38,448 nt of DNA from NCBI GenBank assembly GCA_024278175.1, contig JAJRTS010000026.1, positions 1-38,448 on the forward strand, written 5' to 3'. Below the pieces are notes generated by a model. The model was given only the letters and a program-made list of their open reading frames with translations, did no database searches and was not told the DNA's origin. The translations under genes and the position numbers were made by a program. Positions within the stretch are counted from its first letter, which is position 1; each line of letters begins with the position of its first letter. This stretch comes from Gemmatimonadales bacterium. Lineage in GTDB: Bacteria > Gemmatimonadota > Glassbacteria > GWA2-58-10. Below are positions 33,458 through 38,448 of this stretch, in pieces.

Positions 33458-34711
33458 ATGCAGGAAGACGTAAGGCGGATAGTCGAAGATGACGGCATGC
33501 GGATCGTGCTGGAGCATATCCCGCACGTGCGCAGTTGCTCGGTGGGAGTCTGGGTGGGACGTGGCAGCCGCCACGAACTGCCGGAAAAAGTGGGGATCAG
33601 CCATTTCCTCGAACACATGGTGTTCAAGGGCACCGAGCGCCGCAACGCCCGCGAGATCGCCAGTTCAATTGAATCCGTGGGCGGCAGCATCGATGCGTTC
33701 ACCGGCCGGGAATATACCTGCTTCCATGCCCGCGTGCTGGACGAGTATATCGACCTGGCGTTCGATGTGCTCAGCGATCTTGTCTCCTCGCCGTTGCTCA
33801 GCCAGGAGCACATGGAGCGCGAGAAACAGGTGGTCTACGAGGAAATCCGTAACATGGAGGACACTCCCGACGACCTGATTCACCAGTTCTACAGCGAAAC
33901 TGTCTGGGGCGACGGGCCGTTGGGTTACCCCCTGCTGGGTACTTACGAGACTGTCCGCTCGCTGAGCCCCGAGGATATTCGCGCTTACATGGACGAGGAG
34001 TATATAGCGCCGAATTTCGTCATCTCCGTGGCCGGCAATATCAATTACGAAGCTACAGTTGAGTTGATCCGCCGCAATTTCTCGTTTCTCGAGCAGCGCG
34101 GCGGCTCCGCCGGCAACGGCCGCAGGGCGGAGGTGGCCCTGGACAGGCTCAAGCCGGTAAGCCGTCACCTGGACCGCGACTGCCAGCAGACGCATATCTG
34201 CATGGGCACGGTCAGTTTCGCCCATTCCGATTCCCGGCGCTACGCGTTGCTGCTGTTGAGCAATATCCTGGGCGGCGGAATGAGTTCCCGTCTGTTCCAG
34301 CGCGTTCGCGAGGACGAGGGTCTGGCATATGTGATCTACACCTACCAGCAGTTCTACAAGGACGCCGGTCTTTATGGCGTCTATGTAGGCACCGAGCCGA
34401 GCCAGCGCAACAGGGCGATCGACGTGATTTCCGAGGAGTTCGCCCGGATTCTGCTCGAAAGCGTTTCCGAGCAGGAGCTTGAGCACGCCAAGAACCAACT
34501 CAAGGGCCAGTTGCTGATCGGTCTGGAGAGCACGACCACCAGGATGTTCCGGCTGGCCAATTTTGAGCTTAACGGCGAGGGCTACCAGCCGGTGGACAAG
34601 GTGATCGAGCGGATTGAGGCGGTTACTCCGGAGCATATTTACGGCGTGGCGAAAGTGATTCTCGATCCGGACAGACTGTACTCGGTTTCGCTGGGGCCGG
34701 ACAGGAAATAG
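33458..34711 (+). CDS. M16 family zinc metallopeptidase
   Basis: Insulinase/mitochondrial-processing-peptidase-like protease. The inverted zinc motif is H49-F-L-E52-H53, with the distal Glu in EKQVVYEEI near residue 130. The C-terminal half (GGGMSSRLFQRVREDEGLAY) is the second M16 domain. At 417 residues it is the one-chain bacterial form often found just after pnp (YmxG/MlpA type). There is no signal peptide, so it is probably cytoplasmic. Its substrates are unknown. It is probably the last gene of the rimP-pnp operon, since a terminator hairpin follows. Confidence 0.92.
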   Translation: MQEDVRRIVEDDGMRIVLEHIPHVRSCSVGVWVGRGSRHELPEKVGISHFLEHMVFKGTERRNAREIASSIESVGGSIDAFTGREYTCFHARVLDEYIDLAFDVLSDLVSSPLLSQEHMEREKQVVYEEIRNMEDTPDDLIHQFYSETVWGDGPLGYPLLGTYETVRSLSPEDIRAYMDEEYIAPNFVISVAGNINYEATVELIRRNFSFLEQRGGSAGNGRRAEVALDRLKPVSRHLDRDCQQTHICMGTVSFAHSDSRRYALLLLSNILGGGMSSRLFQRVREDEGLAYVIYTYQQFYKDAGLYGVYVGTEPSQRNRAIDVISEEFARILLESVSEQELEHAKNQLKGQLLIGLESTTTRMFRLANFELNGEGYQPVDKVIERIEAVTPEHIYGVAKVILDPDRLYSVSLGPDRK

Positions 34712-34741
34712 CTCTGAGTGAACTTAAGCTGAACCGACTTT

Positions 34742-34784
34742 ACGCCCCGGGACTCGCGCTGTCAACCGATCCCCGGGGCGTTTT
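34742..34784 (+). terminator. Terminator-like hairpin before rsmA
   Basis: ACGCCCCGGG (34742-34751) and CCCGGGGCGT (34772-34781) form a perfect 10-bp stem with a 20-base loop and end in TTTT. It closes the large operon. rsmA starts 25 bases later, so read-through or an unseen promoter must serve it. Confidence 0.75.
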
Positions 34785-34808
34785 GCCTTGCAACGGAGGA
34801 ATGATTAC

Positions 34809-35660
34809 GTGAAAGAGCGCGGGACCATTCAGGGCCGGGGCCGGAGCCGTACTCAGCGCCTGGGCCAGCATTTTCTGGCCGGCCGGGGTATCGCCGGCAG
34901 GATAGTGGACTCGCTGGGTGAGCTGGCGGGCTGCCACGTACTGGAAATCGGCCCGGGGCGGGGAGCGTTGACCGGCCTGCTTGCCGAGCGGGCCGCCAGG
35001 CTGAGTGCTCTCGAACTCGACAGCCGCCTGGCCGCGGCGGCCGCCGCCGGGTTCGAGAGCAACGAGCGGGTGGAGATAGTGCATATCGACGCCCTGCACT
35101 TTGATATCGCGGCCTGGGCGCGCTCGGTCGCTCCGCTGCTCCCGGTGGTGGTGGGCAACATCCCTTACTCGATCACAAACGACTTGCTGCACAAGCTGAT
35201 CGCCGCCCATCGGGAGTTGGGCGCGGTGGTGCTGATGCTCCAGCAGGAAGTGGCCCGCAAGGTCACGGCGCCTGCAGGCGGAAAGCCATACGGGATGATC
35301 AGCGTGCTTTGCGCCTACCATGCCCGCGCCGAGTATCTCTTTACCGTCGGACGGGGAAATTTTGTCCCACCGCCGAAAGTCGATTCCGCGGTCATCAGGC
35401 TCGATTTCAACTCTCCGCCCCGGAGCAAAGCCGCCGATTACACGGTTTTCGACTACCTGGTCCGCTGTCTGTTCGACCAGCGCAGGAAACAGGTACAGAA
35501 AGTGCTTCGTAAGGGCAGCAGGTTCAGCATTGACGCGGACGATATCGACAGGATAGCCCGGCGCAGCGGGGTGAGGCTTACCCGTCGGCCGGAGGAACTG
35601 GCGGTGGATGATTTCGTGCGCCTTGCCGATGTACTGGCTACCTGGGAGAGCAAGGCTTGA
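34809..35660 (+). CDS. rsmA: 16S rRNA dimethyladenosine transferase RsmA (KsgA)
   Basis: Dimethylates A1518 and A1519 of 16S rRNA; a late 30S assembly checkpoint. GTG 34809 is chosen for ACGGAGGA nine bases upstream; TTG 34788 in the same frame would place that site inside the gene. RTQRLGQHFLAG is the usual N-terminal motif, EIGPGRGALTGLL binds SAM and NIPYSITNDLL holds the catalytic NIPY. QRRKQVQKVLRK marks the C-terminal helical domain. Length is about 283. Its stop codon overlaps the fliN promoter -35. Confidence 0.95.
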   Translation: MKERGTIQGRGRSRTQRLGQHFLAGRGIAGRIVDSLGELAGCHVLEIGPGRGALTGLLAERAARLSALELDSRLAAAAAAGFESNERVEIVHIDALHFDIAAWARSVAPLLPVVVGNIPYSITNDLLHKLIAAHRELGAVVLMLQQEVARKVTAPAGGKPYGMISVLCAYHARAEYLFTVGRGNFVPPPKVDSAVIRLDFNSPPRSKAADYTVFDYLVRCLFDQRRKQVQKVLRKGSRFSIDADDIDRIARRSGVRLTRRPEELAVDDFVRLADVLATWESKA

Positions 35661-35686
35661 TATTCCGCCCCCGATAACTGTATAAT
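35657..35686 (+). promoter_or_regulatory. Promoter of fliN
   Basis: TTGATA (35657-35662) overlaps the rsmA stop; an 18-base spacer precedes a perfect TATAAT (35681-35686). It looks like a sigma-70 rather than a flagellar sigma-28 promoter. Confidence 0.75.
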
Positions 35687-35766
35687 GGTATAAATATTGC
35701 AGTTTTGCCGGCCGTAACTTACTAAGGCCGTAAATCGCCAGTTGTGTTCAAATGACGGTATCGTAA

Positions 35767-36111
35767 ATGGATGATCAGCCAAAAATAAACAAACTCACGC
35801 TCGAGCAGTTCGGTGACAGCCAGCGTGCCGAGAAAGAGCTGGAGCTCAAGCAGCTTAATGATGTTACCCTGCGGTTACGCGTCGAACTGGGCCATGCGAA
35901 GGTTCCGCTGAAGGAAATTCTCGCCTGGAAGCGTGATACGATTATCACGCTGGATAAGCTGGCCGGTGAAAACGTGGACGTCTATATCCACAGCGTCAGG
36001 TTCGGCAGCGGCGAAGTGCTGGTTGTTGAAGACAATTTCGCCGTGCGCCTCACCGAGTTGCTCAGTTACCTGGAACGGGTCAAACTTGGCCTGGGGCGGG
36101 CGACGGAGTAG
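35767..36111 (+). CDS. fliN: Flagellar motor switch protein FliN-like (SpoA domain)
   Basis: Cytoplasmic C-ring protein that, with FliM and FliG, sets rotor direction and helps type III export; some SpoA proteins instead serve injectisomes. The SpoA domain covers residues 30-105: LRLRVELGHAKVPLKEIL, LDKLAGENVDVYIHSVRF, GEVLVVEDNFAVRLTELL. Length 114 suits FliN. It lacks the N-terminal CheY-binding peptide of FliM/FliY. No flagellar operon surrounds it; the next gene encodes an unknown membrane protein. Confidence 0.85.
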   Translation: MDDQPKINKLTLEQFGDSQRAEKELELKQLNDVTLRLRVELGHAKVPLKEILAWKRDTIITLDKLAGENVDVYIHSVRFGSGEVLVVEDNFAVRLTELLSYLERVKLGLGRATE

Positions 36112-36180
36112 CTCCTGCGTCCTTGTTACTGTCCTGGATTGCTCCCACCTTTTATCGATGTCCTACAGGTGGTTCACGCA

Positions 36181-36729
36181 ATGTCCCCGGAAATTACAAA
36201 CCTGCTGATGACTGGTGGACTGATTATTGTTCTGCTGGTGATTTTTATCTGGCTCCTGCGCGCCCTGATGCCCAGTGCCCGGCATGATGCCCGCAGGGCC
36301 GCCAGCGATAACTTCGACAACGCCGGTTACGAGACGATGGACCAGGTCCGCCGCAAGGAGTACGCGGTGATGGGACTCGGTGTGTTTACGATCATGCTCT
36401 GCGTGGCTATCGTAGGCGCTCTGGGATATCTGGTGTGGCAATCGGGGTTCTCCACCACCCCGGCGGACCTGGAAGGGATGAACACATTACTGGTTTTTAT
36501 CCCCGCAATGGTGATGCTGGTGATGATTGTCAAGGCCAGCAAGCGCTATGTCAAACATCAACTGGCAGTGCTGCGGGAATACCGGCTCTTTCGCTCCAGG
36601 CGTGAGAGGGCGATCAAGGAGTACGAGGCCAAACGGGCCGGGAAAAACAAAAATCAAAAGGAAGAAAAGAAGCCTCATCGCAAGCGGGTAGTCAAGCCGA
36701 AACGAAGAGGGCCACCAAAGTTACGGTAA
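36181..36729 (+). CDS. Unknown three-helix membrane protein with basic tail
   Basis: Not recognised. ATG 36181 is chosen because AGGTGG lies upstream and the first hydrophobic segment starts soon after. Predicted membrane helices lie at about residues 8-28 (LLMTGGLIIVLLVIFIWLL), 62-84 (VMGLGVFTIMLCVAIVGALG) and 100-118 (LLVFIPAMVMLVMIV). The last 55 residues are very rich in Lys and Arg and probably face the cytoplasm or bind nucleic acid or lipid heads. It is the second gene after fliN, 69 bases on, sharing its terminator. A FliO-like role is conceivable from context, but FliO usually has one helix. Confidence 0.65.
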   Translation: MSPEITNLLMTGGLIIVLLVIFIWLLRALMPSARHDARRAASDNFDNAGYETMDQVRRKEYAVMGLGVFTIMLCVAIVGALGYLVWQSGFSTTPADLEGMNTLLVFIPAMVMLVMIVKASKRYVKHQLAVLREYRLFRSRRERAIKEYEAKRAGKNKNQKEEKKPHRKRVVKPKRRGPPKLR

Positions 36730-36733
36730 CAAT

Positions 36734-36780
36734 AAAGGCGGGTAAGCACAGCGAAAAAAGTGCATACCCGCCTTTTTTTA
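36734..36780. terminator. Two-sided intrinsic terminator
   Basis: AAAGGCGGGTA (36734-36744) pairs with TACCCGCCTTT (36765-36775), and inner GCAC/GTGC extends the stem; the T-run continues to 36779. A shorter T-stretch on the other strand makes it usable for the minus-strand fumarase genes, which end at 36799. Confidence 0.92.
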
Positions 36781-36798
36781 TCCGGGGTGTTTTGCCGG

Positions 36799-37356
36799 TC
36801 AATCCTTGCGGTAGCGGTCGATACCCTCGCGAAACAGGTCGCCGCCGTGGCAGTCGTTGGCCACGACCACCTGAAAATCTTTAACCTCCAGGCGGTGGAT
36901 GGCTTCCGCGCCCAGGTCTTCGTAAGCAATGACCTCGCACGAAGTTATCCAGCGCGAGATCAGGGCGGCCGCCCCTCCGGTGGCGGTGAAATACACCGCC
37001 TTGTGACGTTGCATCGCCTCCAGTACGTTCCCGCCGCGATTGCCCTTGCCGATCATTCCCTTCAGGCCCAGCTCTATCAACTGCGGGGCGTAGGAGTCCA
37101 TCCGGTAGCTGGTCGTGGGCCCGGCAGAGCCGATCACTTCGCCGGCTTTGGCGGGAGTGGGGCCCACATAGTAAATCACCGCGCCGTCAACCTCGAACGG
37201 CAACTTTTCGCCGGCGGCGATCAATTCCACCAGCCGCTTGTGGGCGGCGTCGCGGGCGGTGTAAATAACCCCGTTCAAACTCACCTGGTCGCCGATCCGC
37301 AGGTTCTCTACGTCCCGGTCACTCAGCGGCGTGGTCAGTAAAATCGACTTGCTCAT
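36799..37356 (-). CDS. Fumarate hydratase class I, beta subunit
   Basis: C-terminal half of the iron-sulfur-dependent fumarase (or L-tartrate dehydratase) that hydrates fumarate to malate. ATG at 37356 is chosen because MSKSILLTTPLSDRDVENLR matches the usual start. The sequence VDGAVIYYVGPTPAKAGEVIGSAGPTTSYRMD is the strongest signature (given here as the segment near residues 55-86), and GMIGKGN follows. It is 71 bases after the alpha subunit. Together with icd, it suggests an active TCA branch. Fumarase is preferred over tartrate dehydratase but not proved. Confidence 0.92.
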   Translation of the reverse strand: MSKSILLTTPLSDRDVENLRIGDQVSLNGVIYTARDAAHKRLVELIAAGEKLPFEVDGAVIYYVGPTPAKAGEVIGSAGPTTSYRMDSYAPQLIELGLKGMIGKGNRGGNVLEAMQRHKAVYFTATGGAAALISRWITSCEVIAYEDLGAEAIHRLEVKDFQVVVANDCHGGDLFREGIDRYRKD

Positions 37357-37427
37357 ATCCTGCCCTCTCTCCATGTCCGTCGTTCGCGCCTGAGAGCGTC
37401 TACCACAACACAGTAAAAGGATAATGT

Positions 37428-38273
37428 CTACAGTGTAATACTCTGGTGCCGCGCGCTGTGGCATTGCATGTTCAGCGCCACGGGCAGGCTGGCGATATGG
37501 CAGGGGTAGACCTCGATCAGTACGTCCAGCGCGGTGGTTGTGCCGCCAAGCCCCTGCGGTCCTACTCCCGTGCGGTTCACCAGTTCGAGCAACTCCTCTT
37601 CCAGGTCGGCGTAAAATTTGTCCGGGTGACGGGAGCCGAGCTCACGCAGCAGGGATTTCTTGGCCAGCCACGCGCTTTTCTCGAATGTACCGCCGATACC
37701 CACGCCGATAATCACTGGCGGGCAGGGGTTGGCTCCCGCGCGCCGCACGGCGTCGATCACGAACTGCTTGACCCCCTCCACGCCGTCGGCCGGCTTGAGC
37801 ATCGCCTGGCGGCTCATGTTCTCGCTGCCGCCACCCTTGGCCGTAAAAGTAATCTTGAGCTTGTCGCCGGGCATCTGGGTCAGGTGCACCACCGCGGGCG
37901 TGTTGTCCCCGGTGTTGACCCTGCTCAGGGGGTCGCGGACGATCGACTTGCGCAGGAAGCCGCTGGTGTAGCCCTCGGCCACTCCCCGGTCGATCGCGTC
38001 CTGCAGCGTGCCCTCGCCCCTGAGTGCCACATCGCGGCCCAGTTCCACGAAAAAGACCGCGTAGCCGGTGTCCTGACATAGCGGAACCTGCTTGTTCCTG
38101 GCAATATCTGCGTTTTCCAGAATTTGCTCGAGAATCCTGCGTCCGGTGGGGGATTTTTCCCTTGCCAGCGCACGCCGCAGCGCACCGGCCACGTCCTCGC
38201 CCAGGTTCTGGTTTGCCTGAGTGCAGAGGATGCTGACCTGCCGGGAAACAAGTCCCAGATCAATAGTTTTCAC
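37428..38273 (-). CDS. Fumarate hydratase class I, alpha subunit
   Basis: Iron-sulfur-binding subunit of two-subunit class I fumarase. The three cluster cysteines are visible in PLCQDTGYAVFFVELG, ANPCPPVIIGVGIGGT and MQCHSAR. GTFEKSAWLAKKSLLR and the PQGLGGTTTALDV segment are also typical. GTG at 38273 has GGAG eight bases upstream on the minus strand. Length 281 is normal. The predicted promoter lies inside repeat copy D, which begins about 30 bases upstream. Confidence 0.94.
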   Translation of the reverse strand: MKTIDLGLVSRQVSILCTQANQNLGEDVAGALRRALAREKSPTGRRILEQILENADIARNKQVPLCQDTGYAVFFVELGRDVALRGEGTLQDAIDRGVAEGYTSGFLRKSIVRDPLSRVNTGDNTPAVVHLTQMPGDKLKITFTAKGGGSENMSRQAMLKPADGVEGVKQFVIDAVRRAGANPCPPVIIGVGIGGTFEKSAWLAKKSLLRELGSRHPDKFYADLEEELLELVNRTGVGPQGLGGTTTALDVLIEVYPCHIASLPVALNMQCHSARHQSITL

Positions 38274-38304
38274 CCTGGCTGCTCCGGGGATGAGGTTGTC
38301 TTCT

Positions 38305-38448
38305 AGGAGCGTGTTGAAGTATTCGAAAGTATGGGCGCCTGGTTGTCAAGGGCCGTTTCCCGCTATTCAAGCCCAAAACGATGCGTGCGACGCAACTTAC
38401 TTGGTATAGTACAAGTAGCAAAATTGACAAAAGAAACGGCTTGCCTTG
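38305..38448 (+). repeat. Interspersed element, copy D, cut by window end
   Basis: Begins TAGGAGCGTGTTGAAGTATTC and matches copies A-C through GGTTGTCAAGGGCCGTTTCC and AAGAAACGGCTTGCCTTG, where the window stops. The right inner arm and right terminus lie beyond the window. It lies directly upstream of the minus-strand fumarase operon. Confidence 0.88.
38321..38349 (-). promoter_or_regulatory. Candidate fumarase promoter inside repeat copy D
   Basis: On the minus strand, TTGACA (38349-38344), 17 bases, then TCGAAT (38326-38321, 4 of 6). The start would lie about 40 bases before the alpha-subunit GTG. No other promoter fits the short gap. Confidence 0.45.

Overview
The window is bacterial housekeeping DNA of fairly high GC: a 60-base sample inside rpoD (16261-16320) has 36 G/C. 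It suggests a flagellated bacterium from a poorly sampled, probably Gram-negative, lineage. This rests on a CheZ-like protein and FliN, class I two-subunit fumarase, single-copy information-processing genes in widely conserved orders, and a secreted dockerin-like protein. I cannot name the phylum from sequence alone; an FCB-group or candidate-phylum relative is a guess.

Layout. 1-424: AT-rich DNA with an intrinsic terminator and the icd promoter. 425-5153: icd, obgE, dprA, hemW. 5427-10479: hrcA, dnaJ, rsmE, a CheZ-like gene with an unusual motif-rich tail, and rpsU. 10637-16848: mutS2, dnaG, rpoD. 17110-18421: two lower-GC accessory genes, a possible PD-(D/E)XK-type nuclease and a secreted dockerin-like protein. 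18663-19046: a two-tRNA operon (CAU and Val-CAC) with its own promoter and terminator. 19118-23254: zinc-ribbon protein, RNase P RNA, recJ, rsmD, coaD. 23447-34711: the large translation/RNA operon rimP-nusA-infB-ylxP-rbfA-truB-ribF-rpsO-pnp and an M16 peptidase. 34809-36729: rsmA, fliN and an unknown three-helix membrane protein. 36799-38273: the fumarase subunits on the minus strand, separated from the plus-strand genes by a two-sided terminator.

The strongest non-genic signal is a family of about 215-bp interspersed elements: three full copies (5154, 20240, and 23959 inverted) and one cut off by the window end (38305). They have imperfect terminal inverted repeats with TA-like ends and a conserved inner inverted repeat. 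Nearly every inner arm carries an outward-facing TTGACA hexamer. The copies lie just upstream of hrcA, recJ, nusA and the fumarase operon. They look like MITE-type elements that may supply promoters.

The strongest genic oddity is the CheZ-like protein. Its C-terminal half holds about six short acidic motifs resembling the CheY-binding peptides of FliM/FliY and CheZ, plus three nearly identical 99-bp tandem repeats. The FliN in the window lacks such a motif. HemW has an extra residue in its radical-SAM cysteine motif (CX4CX2C).
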